Origin: Chaetorhynchus papuensis
Lineage: Eukaryota > Chordata > Aves > Passeriformes > Rhipiduridae
Direction: 5' to 3'
Assembly: GCA_013396525.1 (NCBI GenBank)
Contig: VWYX01000250.1
Coordinates: forward strand, 310,001 to 374,000
Length of the DNA stretch: 64,000 bases
The position numbers were made by a program, and so were the translations under genes. A model generated the notes under the pieces. It was not told the origin of the DNA. It saw only the letters and a list, made by a program, of their open reading frames with translations, and did not search any database. This document shows positions 37,364-50,095 of this stretch, piece after piece; the first letter of the stretch is position 1, and every line of letters begins with the position of its first letter.

Positions 37364-38349
37364 GAGAATTAGGATAAAAAACTAAGAGATGAGAACATCT
37401 TGGATACAATTATATGATTTCCTTGGCATTTAGTAGCATTCCAGAGATACTGAATATACCCACTTGTCTGACTACAGATTCTGCCAATACCAGTGACACA
37501 AGACCCATAACCTCCTTGGTTTGAGAGGACTGCTTCTTTCTCAGTGAAAACATTTATTAAAATTTGCACAAATATGATGGTTAAGTTATTTTGGGGATCC
37601 CTATAGCTTGATATGTTTGGTAATCTGCTTTGGATATCGCCAGAAACTGGCTGAGCTTCAGTAATGCCAGTTTCCTTTCTCAAAGAGTCTGAATGGGAAC
37701 TGTCTCCTGGAAATACCATGAGACCTCCTGAGAAGGTCTTTGGGTCAATGCAGCTCCTATTTGACTGAGCTGCTGGATGTCTGGGAGCTTTGAACAGATA
37801 GTGGAGGTCAATGACAAAAAAAGGAGTGTAGGTTGTCCCTCTCCAACAGCAGGGTAGACAAGGATGTGAACCAGACTATATTTTATACATTGTTATTCCT
37901 GCTACAAATCCTTATATCCAGCCCTTCAGAGAAAAATCCATCTTAGTTAGGCACAAGATAAGTGAAAGCCCAAGTTCTGCATTTGCTTGTGACAGAGTTC
38001 TCTGTGTAAATCATTCTGGCTTACACTCTCACTTGCTTTTAATACATCACTTCAGAGTTGTTACTTTTTGCGATGGGTAAAATGCATTCGGAAGGTGCAC
38101 TGGATTTCCCCAGCGTACCACAAGTTGTTTGTAACTGCAGAAAGAAATGAATTGAATGTTGCCTCCTCACAAGACTCCTTCAAGTCAATGTTACCATTTG
38201 TCACAGTCTGTACTGAGCAGCTGGAACGTTCACAGCCATGAGAAGGAACCAGGCTGTCTCCTACATTTTTACAAATCCATATCATAAAGAATTGGATTCA
38301 TGCAATAAATCTGTAGATTCTTGCTTCTGCCAGTCCCCGTGTATCAGAC

Positions 38350-38475
38350 TGGATTCTGCCACAAACTTTCAGACTGCCAAATCATTGCAATACGTGCCTC
38401 AGTTTCCCTAATTGTGAAATAGGGACCATGGTGACTGCCTCCCACAAGCAGTGTTGTGGTGATTGCCAGCAAGGA
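38350..38475 (+). repeat. MIR (CORE-SINE) relic
   Basis: 'gtgcctcagtttccctaat', 'tgtgaaatagggaccatggt', 'gactgcctcccacaagcagt' and 'gttgtggtgattg' closely follow the MIR core and 3' part ('gcctcagtttcctcatctgt', 'aaaatggggataa', 'cctacctcacagggttgttg', 'tgaggatt'). This is an old amniote SINE in sense orientation. Confidence 0.65.
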
Positions 38476-39076
38476 AGAAATTTTTATCTCTAGAAACACT
38501 TTTGGAGATTTTTTTTGTGTCTGTGAGAAGGTTAATTTTTGGAGAAAGCCATGTCTGAGGAGAGTGAGTAACAGCCTGGTGCAAGAACTGTGAGGAGCTG
38601 GTTTGGGGAAGGGTATTATAGTAACAGGGCTCTGAACCTGGAATTCAGAGTTGTATCTTAGGCCTGAGGTGATATAAAAACGCATAATCAGTCAAAACCA
38701 TCTAATTTCAGAAGTGCTAACATTTTTTGTGATATTCATAAAGAAAAAGTAAAACGCTGTATGTAAAAATGGTGAAAACATTCTATTTTTTTCAAGTTAT
38801 GCAATGTAAAAGCATGAAAAGGATCAAATTGTTTCATTTGTAGCATTCAGTACATTGTTTAGGAGAGGTAAGGGAAGAGAAAGCAGTCAGGACTCTCGAC
38901 AAATCAGTGTGGTTTAATATAACAGAAAATGAAAGAGGAAATGAAGCAATTTGAAACAGAACAAAATCTAAAATATACCTGGTTCTTATTTTGATCAGAT
39001 GGCAAAATTTTGATGACTTTTTTTATTAAAATAGACACATTCTTACAACTGTTTTTGTTTTGCCTTTTTGATTAGC

Positions 39077-39135
39077 AATTGAATTAGATGATCTTAGAGG
39101 TCTTTTCCAACCTGAATGATTCTATTATTCTGTGA
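39077..39135 (+). mobile_element. CR1 LINE 3'-end fragment, about 60 bp
   Basis: 'ttgaattagatgatcttaga', 'ggtcttttccaacctgaatg' and 'attctattattctgtga' are the terminal CR1 bases. The rest of the element is missing. Confidence 0.8.
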
Positions 39136-42100
39136 CTCATAGTAAAAACTATGTTTCCTCACAGGTTGCAAGCCAGTTGTTAGCACTGACAGCCAGATTT
39201 CAGGGGTTTGGCTTGCCTGTGTTGTTACCTGAGATAGGGGACAGTTAAATGCAAAGTTTGGGCTTATGGAGTGGGTGCCATGAAGAGCTGCTGAGGAATC
39301 TCTCAGTATTGCTGGAGAAACAAGCAGTACTTCCTGAGGACTGAGCCACCCCAGACCCTTCCCTTCATCCCACATTTTTGTGATGATCCTGGTAACTCGG
39401 TTTGACTATTAGTTCTCACTAAACTTACACCTTGGATCTCTGCTGACTTTCCATGGACAAAAACGTGTCCAGCCCTATCTACCTCTTTGCCCTTTGGTCT
39501 CTGGAATAAGTGATCTACTTATATTGGGAAAAATCAGCCAGCTATAGTCCCCCAGCTGCTTTCCCTGCTTTTTGTGAGGGCCCACCCCGACTTTTGGTTA
39601 GGTGCAACCCCAGTGGTTTTTGAGTAACTCCTTGATGCAGGTGTGATGGCTTATCTGTTCAGGGATCAGTGAGAGTAACCTTAAAGTCAGCCCTACAATG
39701 TGATATAAATCCAGCTGTCAGGTTTTACCTCTGCCTGTGTAGGCGATGGATATATTCTTGCAATGCAAGTGTCTTTGAGCTGGTATTTTCACTCTCTGGT
39801 TGTAACTGGAGATAGAAGAACAAATTATTTTCTCCTCTTATGGCAGATAAATGTGGATCAACTTCCCTGAGTGCAGAATTACTCAGCAGAGTTCACTCTG
39901 CAGCCTGCACTTGTATCAGTTCATACTGATGTGATCTGCTGCCATGGTATGCACTGTGCTCTTCTCACCAAATATTCAATATCTGGTAGCATCAGGGATT
40001 TGATAATTTCCTTTTATTTTGCATCTCTGTGTGTGTGTGTTATGAATGCTTCAAATGGGTCCAACCTTGACATTTCCAGTCATTTAGAGAACATTAAAAG
40101 TGTGAAAATGCTTTAATTATCTTAAAGCACTTTCTGATTGAAGACATTCCACTCACATATCATGCCCCACAGAGATGCAAAGCTCCTTTCAAACCAGTTA
40201 CTAGACTTTTGCTCTGCTATTGAATTTTGCTTTCTGTGATTGCTTTTTCTTCCCTTCAGCCATCCCTATCTTCAGTGAGCCTATTAGTCTTGTACTTATA
40301 ATTCTGAATGTATCCCTGTGTACATTGTAAGTCAAAGTGGCTACGCTCGCACTCTTCAAATGTCCTTCAGTAATATATTGTGCTCACGTTCTCCCTATGC
40401 AGTGCATTCACCACAGACTGAAACAAAATACAATGAAGCTTGCGCCAGCATCTTCCTCAAGAGATGTTGAATCTCCCTGAGGAAATTTGCATGTTGGAAA
40501 ATTTAATTCATCTGTTTAGCTTCTCCTCAAAGCAACTGAGAACACTATTAGCTGCTATTTTAAATGTCAGCACTTCCCATAACTACCACACAGTAGTGCC
40601 TTGCATTGCCACAGTTTTCCATTGTATTCAATAATTAAAGCCTGTTAGTGGAAGAAGGATGGTTCTCTTTGGCATATGTTGACTTTTGCACACTTTCTAT
40701 CTTGTGTGTCCTGAGACAGAGCTGTTTGCCAGCTGATCATCACTGCCTGCCAGTGCCTGTCTTCAAATTGCATTAGACACATTTGTGCTTCTCTACCATG
40801 TCACAGGGAGTGTTTTTCATATCTCACCCTTGTCAGAGCATATGGCTTTGACCCTGAACTTGTTAAACTGGAGAAGCTATGTTGAGTCAACAGTTTTCAA
40901 AGTTGTAATCAGGTTAACCAAACACAAGTTCAGTAAAAAAGATTTTGAGTAGTGTCATTTACATCTGGGATGATGCTTTATTCTTTCTGAGTCAGCCTTT
41001 CATGAATGCTAATGGTCCTCTAGCTAGGAGTAGACACACTGCTAGCAAAAGGCATATCCCATTGCTTCTTGGAGCATTCTGTAATCATTTGTTGTTTCTA
41101 TGTCTCCTGAAAGGCCCTGCTTTTACATCAGATTCCCATTGAAAATAATCTGTCCTTTTATACCCCCAGGATGCTGATTGCCCCTAGAAAAGTTCAGAAA
41201 AGATGGTTGCACTACAGGGAAGACTGACTGCTTATGAAACTCTCTAATGAGCTATCAGCAATGATGAGGCTTGACCAAGTTCAGAAACTGGCATAATCCT
41301 ATTAATTTGCCTTTCTGGAAGCCCTTAGAAAGCAGAGGATAAAAATCTCAGATTAAATATTTGGGAAAAGGTTCAGTTGCTTGGGTGAGGCACAGACCTG
41401 GGTCCTTTATGAAGTTCACTCCAGGCCAAACCAATAGATCCCAGTTTCCATTCTGCCTCTCATTCCCTTTCATTCTGCCTCTGATTGCATCGTGCCCCCT
41501 CAGGCAGCTGTCCTCTACTTCATTGTGTAGAAACCATCTTGCACTCCATAAGCATCTGGAAGCAGTTATGGTGTGACTCTACTCAGCCTAGTTCAGACTG
41601 AATTCCACACAGGATCCCTAAACCAAACAAAGCATCTGCAGTTATTAACCAACCTACCTGATACTTCACACACATCTGAGAAACAAACTAAAAACTTTGA
41701 TAAACTTTGTTATGACAAAGAACTTTGGCATGAAATTTTTAGGCCAGATGTACAAAAATACATGGGTCCCTAGGTGCCACTAATTTCAGCTTAACTCAGG
41801 TGGATTTGTGGACCAAAGACTTGAAATCTTACATATTTACAGCTTCCAGATGTTTTTGCCTTACAAGAAACCATGGTGTGGTATATGTTTTCTCACAGCA
41901 GCCTCGTGGGGCTTCAGTGCAGATGACAAAGGTGTTTAGGAACTTGTATTGGCAGGAGAGAACCTCCTAGAATCTATAAAATATTTTTGCACACACTGAC
42001 TTCTGGTGGAATTTGAATTCTTTCAGTTTGCACGTGCTTTGGTAAATCCCTCTAGCCACATTGCTGGCTTATATATGTGCCTTCAAAAATCTTGCCCAAG

Positions 42101-44144
42101 GATTGCTGGTGTAGCAAGGGTCATAAATCTCTTCATACACATAATTCCACACCTCTATATATAAAATAGCACATATCACTGAGTCCTCCACTTTGTTCCA
42201 AGCAGGTATCAGACCCTGTTCAACCTCGTAACTCAAGTCATCATTTCCATCAGTACAAAGCAGACCAGCTTTTCTTGGTTCATAGCTAAGATTTGTCTGC
42301 TTAATGACACTAACAAAGAAAACCAGCTCTAAATTCAAATTAATTAGCCAGTCAAGATGCCTTTTTGGCTGCTTTAAGTTTTTGAAAGGGCAAAAATGCT
42401 GGAGTGTTATCTGACCTAATCATGTGATCATGAGGTAGGTGAAAAACGCTACTTCTGGGACAAGTCACTGAGAGTTTGGATGCAATAGTGTCTGTCACTC
42501 ACTGCACAGGTTCTGTAGCATTGGACAATGAGTCAGCAGTCCAGGTAGGGAATGAATAGCGAGGGCATAATAATTCTTTTTGACTAGAAGTGTGTCACCC
42601 ATCAAAAGAGTTTCCTAAGCAGAGTAAACCCTCTTTCACAGCCTTCTGGTAGAGATGTTGGAACAGTGGTCCTGGGCAAACTTATCCTGTGGTTTCATCC
42701 ACTGTACCCTTTTTAAAATTAAATTTCCTGGCTGTTTTGTGAAGAAAACACCTAGCCAGGCTTTGTTTTGTCTTTTCCTCTGTAACTCCAGTGCTGTTAA
42801 CAACTCTGGCAAATATTTCCTCTCCAGGATTTTCATTGTTGTCAAATACTTGCAGAATTGCAATTTTTGTACGTATTAAATGACTTTCACTAGCATTTAT
42901 GCAGCATTGCCTGTCATCCTGTAAAGTCTCATTCCCATGCTCCTAATCACAGTGTATTACTTATTCTATGAGTATTATTTTTGCATGAGTATTACTGCCT
43001 GGCTTTTGCTTTTTTCCAGTCGACTAAGCTTTATCCTAAGTTTCAAAGTCATGCTGAGCCTGCCCTGCCCACAGCTCAGTAAATCAATATAAGCATTTCC
43101 ATTGCCACAAGCTCTGCACCATACTGCACTTTTAGAATTATTATTTCAGTGGTATGGGGGACTCTTGTGCATGTGTTTGTGCTCTGTGTTTCTGTGTTAC
43201 CCAATAGTCCTGTCGTAGTCCCAGGGAGTGGCTTAAAATGAAACAAATAATGTTGGGGTTTATTTTTTCTGGGTCTGATTTGTTTATTTCTTTATTTTTA
43301 ATTAAAATAAACATTATTATATGTTATCTCATTTAAGATTCAGCTTCTTTTATCAGATGCCCATGCAGAATACACAGTAAGATTAAGAAGAAACCCCATT
43401 TTCTCCTTTTCTTCTCTCTCACTGTCTGGTAACTGCTCTTCATTTGGGAACTTCTAAAAATTTAATTAAGGTACAGATGACATCTTTCAGCTTTTCTGCG
43501 AAAATATAGCATGCCCTAGGAACATCCGAGTTCATTCATCTAGCTATACTATTTCTATATTCTTTTGTACTCAGCTTCTCAATCTAGTGCTAGATCAACC
43601 AGTAATTCTTTGGTCAAAATGTGTGGATAAATGTTATGTGTTTGTTGCAAGTCTTTCCAATTATTCTATAGATTTGCTCTGCTGAAGTCAAGTTTAAAAT
43701 AATCCTGTTGCCTTCCTTTCATTCCCTCTGCCTTGGAAATTCAGCTCAGAAAAGCAGCATCCATCAATAGATTCAGCTGGAGCTGAAGTGCCAAGAACTT
43801 GCAAAGTCTGCCCTTGGCACAGCCAGGTGTGCAGCCGTGAGCAGGGCCCTTCTTCTCCATGCTGAACTTTGAAGGAGCCTCTGCTGAAATTTGCAGATAT
43901 GGTTTTGTCCTTTTACTTAATTGCCTCCACATTTTGAAGCCTGTAGTGAATATTGGCTTGACTGGCAGCAGTAATCAAAGAGCAGAAAGCTTCTCATTTG
44001 TGTCTGCATCTACAAAGCTGCACCTGCAGAGGCCTCTGTGCAGTGGGTTTTTCTTCCATTTCCAGCATTTCATAAAAGAAACAAAACCGTTTTTAAAAAT
44101 AAGCTATAAAAGATGTTTCTCTCATGTAAACTGGGGGTACAAAG

Positions 44145-44270
44145 AAACATCTATTTAATAGAGATATTGTGAAGATTAAGTAGTTAAATATTTAAAGATC
44201 TTTGAAAGCATCTGTAATTATGTTCAGTGAGTACAGCTTAAATATTTTCTCAGTTCTAACAGGAAGCAGA
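44145..44270 (+). repeat. MIR-like SINE 3' relic
   Basis: 'atagagatattgtgaagatt', 'aagtagttaaatatttaaag' and 'atctttgaaagcatctgtaa' match the order of a MIR-family 3' part ('gttgtgaggattaa', 'gtgagttaatatttgtaaag', 'cactttgaaag'). Diverged and judged by eye. Confidence 0.45.
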
Positions 44271-47200
44271 AACTCAAAGTGATTGCATGTAACCTTCTTA
44301 CAAACCCACTTTCACTGCTCCCCCTGTTTTAGACATTATGCATTAGTAGCTTTTCCCAGGAAGAATCCCTGTTTTCCTTTCATTATTTATGACTTACGAA
44401 GAATAATTGATGTCAAATATGTCTGGTGGCTCCTGTTTATTACAGTTACAAATTTGGCGGTGATTAATAAAATATATTTTACTTTAGTGAATAATACAGA
44501 CTAATACAATGAGAATAGGTATAATAATATAAAAAAAAAAGTAATTGTTTTTTCACTCCCTTGAGCTCTGCATTATTCTTTGCTCCCTGGTTAAGCTAAA
44601 TTGTTTTCCTGTACTTCTTAGAGCAACCAACACATGCATGGTTCAGAGGCTGTTGCCATCCTATTCAGAGGTATATTTGCATTTGCAGTCTCTTCACAAG
44701 TCAGAAATCTCAAGTCTTACATTTTTTCTTTCCTCTCTCACTCTTCCATCTTCTCATCTTTTCCTTCTTCCCTTGTGAAAGCAGATTGAAAATGCATTTT
44801 TTGCCTTGGTCCCTTTGAACAACTTATTAGTTTGTGCCCTGCAGTGTCCCTTTTTTTTTTTGTCTGTTCTAAGCAGGTTGCATTAACAGTTCTGTACAAA
44901 CAGCTATGAGATTATTTCGTGATTGGCTGTGCCACGTATCTAAGCATCATTCTTTCAATGCTTCTCATCATCCAAGCAATGCACACATAAAGCCTTGTGG
45001 TTATTTCCTTCCTATAGTGTCCCTTGGTTTTTCTTTGTTTTTATGTTTTCTGATAGAAGTTGCACACTACACTTTTCCCTTAGGTCTTTGTTTTAAAATC
45101 CACCTCCTAGGTGGTTTTATTCTACATTCAGTAAAAGCTGTTAACTCTGGGTCTTCTTTTTCCCTCTCTCCATGCAAAATGAGAAAATTACTGTTTTCAG
45201 GAATTCAGATGCAGTTCTCCAAGAGGCAGTGGTACATCCCACTTAGGTGTCATCCTATTCACTTCACAGAAAAGACTACATGTGAAATATTAATCTTCAT
45301 GGAATTAGAAAAATCTACTCCAGGAAACAGTATTTTTTCATTCTGTCTCATATTATTTGCTTACTGATGTGTCATCTTGCTACAGTTCTTGAGCACTTAC
45401 TGGAGCTGAAGTAGGGTTTACAAGCCAAATTTAAGTCTTCCTGTTGCACTTCCATTGAAGAGAGAAGGTGAGATACACTTCTTCGGGGATGATTGGCAGA
45501 ACTGTCATAGGCACCTTTAGAAAAGTCACGATCTCATGACCACTGATCAAAGACACTGCCTTGTGGTGGCTTTCCAGTGGCTGATTTGTGATTTTTAGTG
45601 ATGTCCACACTACTGAATCAAAACTGGCAATAATTGGGCAAGTGCAGGCAGAGAAACCAAATATGAAATTGTCCTATAAAGTGATCTGCTGCTTCAAATC
45701 TTTTCCTGTTAATCAATGCTAAGAGGCATCAGTAAGGCAGAATATGGAAACTTAATCCACTTACTGTCTGATATATTTTGTGCCAAAACAAGATTAGTAG
45801 TAAATTTGTCCTGGATTCTTAGAGTACTGAGAAAGTACATTTGTATCACAGGGTGAGAACAGCTGCATAATGAGAAACACAGAGATGGGAGCAAATGAGG
45901 TGGAGTGTTTTAGGCACCCTAGTACTGTGTGAAAGAGAAGCAAAAAAGGTCTCTTGGAAAAAAACCTACTTTTCTGCTAGCTGCTAGTGCTTGAGCCTGA
46001 GGTGTTGCTCAGGAAGACTTGTTATTCAGTGTAATATGAATAGGAAAAAATTCTTGCTTTGTCTCACTTCTTTGATTACCTTTTATACCTTGAATTCAGT
46101 TCTTGGCATTCTTAGTAGAATGATAAACTCTTAAGGGTGAAAAGCTTCCTTTTAACACACAGACTTACATTTGTTAAACTTTCCTCTTTGAGGCATTGTG
46201 GTGTGAATTTGGCAGCTTTGCTATTTTACTTGTGGTGCTGTCTTAGCTTATTTGACCAGAGTATGTCAATGGCATTTCTGAGGGTGCTCAATGCTGATCA
46301 GTTTGTCAGTAACAGAGCGTTAATGATGTTATTGTAAAACTCTTTTTGTTAATTTGGCCAAGGTTTCTTCACATATCCCACAGAGCAGCAAAGATCTCCG
46401 GTTGTTTTTATGGTTTTGTAGGAAGCTCTGCTTAGAAGAGTTGTTCTGGAGTAAGATGGTTGTATGTGTGTGTGGCTGTAGTCCTAGAAAAAAGGGTTGT
46501 TTTCCAATAGGTTGGTTTGACAGTTTTTCCAAAAGGCAGCCATGTTGGTGTCACTCAATCTTCTCCACCTCTCTAAGATTTGTGAGTTTCTCAAAGGAAG
46601 TGTTGACTATGCAGGATGGGATGGCTACAGGCACATGAAACTACATTGCACAGAACTTTCATTCATCTTGGGTCAAATACACTCAGTCTCAGAGCAGGGT
46701 GCTTAAATTCTTACAATTTAACACATGACAACACATGTTCCCTCCTCCATCAATTTATTTGCCTTTCTTAGGACAGAAGTACCCTTTTTCCATGGCACAT
46801 GAGTGCTGTGCAGATACCTCAATCGCCTGACTTGTAAAACCAAGCTCCGTTTAGGAGGCAGAGAAAAGTTGAGGTTGTAATCCTTCTCCTCCGTTAAAGG
46901 AGGTGCAGGTAGAATGGGGGAAAGTAATGGCTGCAGTCCTTTTCTCTCACAGCCTTGGCGGAGCTTCCCAGGGCTCAGTCCCATTCCTGAGGTTGCCAAA
47001 TGTGCTTTCACGTGGCATTGGGCTTGGCAGTAACTGTCAGAACCTTGCTCTTTAAGTGAGGATGAGAAATGAATATTCTAAATGGGAAGAACTTTCACAA
47101 TCAGCAACAAAAAGTAAGGGTGTTCTCTCTGTTTTGCTGATGCCATTGATTTCAAGGTCTACTGGTTAGAGGAGAATATGCAGAAAATTGTATACGGCTT

Positions 47201-47986
47201 TCCAAATGATTGCTGGAGGTCTAAAAAGGTGGGAGAAGGATCTGCTTCTCATAAGAGCCAGTTTAAAATGCCAAAAGTTTTCATTTGATGAAAATGAACG
47301 TTATTCATCTATTTAAATACAAAATTGTTTTGCTTGGTCAAGTTTCCTGTTTTAATTGAGTGGTTTTGGCTATGGCCAGTATGGAGGGATTACTGGTTCA
47401 ATAATCTACAAAGTCATCTTTGAAGCAAACTTAGACTTTTATCCCTTCAGTTCAGGAAGAATTACTATGTTCCCACTTCTCTTTCACATTTGCACTGCCA
47501 TAGTTTTATTCCAAATTGGGCCATGAGAAAGTATCACATAACTTTATTTTTTTTTTTTTTCCAGAGACCGCCTTCCCAATTTCATGTAGATTGTGGTTTC
47601 TTGGGAAGGTGGGGTGTAAGAATCTGGCTGTGGTGTTTCCAACCCATATTAAAGAAAGTCAAAAAAGGAAGAATAATTAGGAAATATTTCATATTCTTTA
47701 GCTGCCTAAGTCAAGACAACTGTTTAAAAAAGGAATGATTAAATCCTCTCTTAAATCCTAATGCAGCTAATAGGATAATAGAGGGTCACAGTTACACTGA
47801 ACAAGATCATCTCAGTACCTTGTGAAGTTTAGTGGCCAGGAATACGTACAGAGTGTGCATGGGTTTGACAAGGTCTCTATTTAGCAACTTTAGTATGTTG
47901 AATTCCTAATGAATGGCTTTTATTTACATAAGATAATAAAACAGTATGCTTAATTTTGAATGACCTTACCATATTCATTCTTTGAC

Positions 47987-48403
47987 AGGTTCTTCTACTC
48001 TGGTATTTTTCACAGTTCAGCTTCAGCCATCAGCCTGCACCGTAGCACCATTATTGACCACTACAGCTGCATCACTTGCACCATGGCACTTTTTGACATC
48101 CAGGAGAACTCAATATTTCTGCTATAAAGAATGTGGGCATGAAGACCAACTTGTATATTTGTGTCCCTGGATGTCTCCTGCTCGAGGAAAAAGCTGTGTG
48201 CTATTGGAAGAGGTCCTGAAACATAATTTAAAAGCATCACCAGGAGGAAAAAACCCATCATGAAGCGGGAGAAAGACAGACTTCTTGAACATTACTCATT
48301 TGAATCATGGGGCTGTATAGAAGCAGATATTGATACGATGCAGCTGATGTGTGACAGAATACCAGATGGACGTCCTTCAAGAAGTCAGTTCTATCTTCTC
48401 TAA
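47987..48403 (+). pseudogene. Coding-like block of unknown origin, possibly a decayed gene or exons
   Basis: After the acceptor-like 'cattctttgacag', one frame reads RFFYSGIFHSSASAISLHRS and on to IQENSIFLL before a stop. Two further stops follow, and then the same frame is open again from 48227. There it gives ITRRKKPIMKREKDRLLEHY, a tryptophan-containing acidic stretch and PDGRPSRSQFYLL before a stop ending at 48403. A second frame, 47982-48263, is open across the gap. Balanced residue use suggests former coding sequence. I recognise no family, and chance is a real alternative. The AT-rich DNA downstream to about 48.87 kb resembles a 3' UTR but has no clear poly(A) tail. Confidence 0.2.
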
Positions 48404-49769
48404 GTCATCACTATTCTCTTAGTAGGTCATATTTTTTAGGGAATCACTCAGCATGTGTATGAGCTTTCCCAGTCTTAAATTCTTTTAAGCTGCATATTTC
48501 TTCGGGAGTGAACATTTGAGACAGTGTAGCCCATGAATTGCTGTGGAGACATCGAAGCCACATTCCTCACTTTTAAGGGACTGGTGTGGTGGCATACAGG
48601 AGTCTAATGTTCCATGCAATTTATGATTTTCCATTTATTGAAGAAATAATTCTGTTTGTAGTTTTATGAACTTGCAGTCTTGAATACATAGTACTGCAGG
48701 TCACAATTTTATCTATAGGCTGTTCCATCTTAGATGAAAAAATACCATAAGTTGTTAAAACCCTGATCTCCAAGAATTTGTAAAAAAAATTAATGATGTT
48801 TGCGATAAAATGTAATTTTTAAAAGTTGAAAATTTATTATTAAAATTTCTTTTTTTTTAAATAAGAGAAAGGTATCATTTTTGTGCATAATTCTCATCTG
48901 ACAGACACTGGAAGTGTTTCTCCTGAAAGAAGAATACTTTTAGTCACAAGTCTGAGGAAGTGGCCTGCACTATAGATGGATGGATGCTTTGAGCTTATTT
49001 TCTCCTAAGCACATATTGAAGCTTTTCCAAGTGAAAGGTCCTGACCGAAAGGTAGGGGGTTCTGTGTGTAGCGATTACAGATGCGCCTACATGCTCCTGC
49101 TGCTATATTTGTGTCCACAGGGTAACTCTGCAACTTCCATCCTTCTTTGCTGCTGGTGTTGTAGTGGCTGGGGCAGGAGGCTGTAATTCCTAGGTTGGGT
49201 TCTCAGAGCCTTTGCTGACTTACTTTGAGCCCTCAGCAGGATGTGTGACTGTTGTGTGCAATTTTCCAGTGGGCCATAGGAGGCGAATTGCACCTAATGG
49301 TCGCACTGTGGGACTTCAGCCAGTCACGTTTGTGCACTGCTTGGAGGTTTTTCTGCTGAAGGTGGTAGTACTGCTTCTTCTAATTCCCAGTTCATCTGTG
49401 CTGCAAAGTAAGTAAGAGTCTCTTGAGGTCACAGTTAGTTCCCTAAAATGGTTATTCATCTCCTGGTTGAGATTTAGTGACTCATTTGCTGATAGTCAGA
49501 AGTTTTTATGAGTGGGTTGTCTTAATAACCTACAGGCCTAGAAAAATCCTTTTGCATCCTTGCCAGTCAGTGGTAGATTATATGTATGCTATCTATTTCT
49601 ATTCAGGTTTTCATAAGGGAATTCAAAGCTTAGAAATGAAACTCCCTTTATTTTCACTCAGCTTTGAAAGACAAGCTGCTACTCTTGGTGAGGTAGGCTG
49701 TTCTCCTTGGCCTAGAGAAAGAGCTGCTTGGTTTCATGTTGTACCATAGCAACTGCTTTATTTATGGCG

Positions 49770-50095
49770 GTGAAGGAGGAATTTAGAAATGTAAAAAGCT
49801 TTGGTTAAATAGGAACACCATTATTTCTGTCCATTTTTACAGCACTTTAATATCTGTATAAGAGCTAGGCTTTGGGGCTGGTTCATTAGAGGAAGAGACT
49901 ATTTTTTAAAAATGTATGTTTTTAACCTTCCTCTCTGCCCCCCGAATGAAAGTATACATAACGGCAGTGTACAGAAATGAATTATCTGTATTTTAACTTG
50001 TGCAATAATTTCCACAGAGACCCTATAATGGACTATTTTAAATTTGTAGCAAGGCAATTACACAAGCACAGTCAATACCCCTAATCATAAAGATG
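49770..50095. other. Candidate conserved non-coding DNA
   Basis: A repeat-free stretch of mixed composition with words such as 'ggttaaataggaacaccatt', 'gtgcaataatttccacagag' and 'caaggcaattacacaagc'. It resembles deeply conserved intronic elements. Conservation is not visible from one sequence, so this is only a suggestion. Confidence 0.22.

Larger units (their letters stand above)
36721..39076 (+). other. DLG2: DLG2 intron, mostly unique sequence
   Basis: Contains the 33-bp tandem duplication and the MIR relic listed separately. No exon or RNA gene was recognised. Confidence 0.55.

Noticed and set aside
44906..45367. 153-codon plus-strand open frame
   Set aside because: Lies in pyrimidine-rich DNA. 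The translation is dominated by Phe, Leu, Ser, Cys and His, with no motif, splice context or family resemblance.
48098..48115. Peptide ALFDIQE resembling the ALLDIQE that follows the DLG2 L27 exon
   Set aside because: The match covers only a few residues, lies inside a longer open frame, and lacks an acceptor at the required place and phase. Treated as coincidence.
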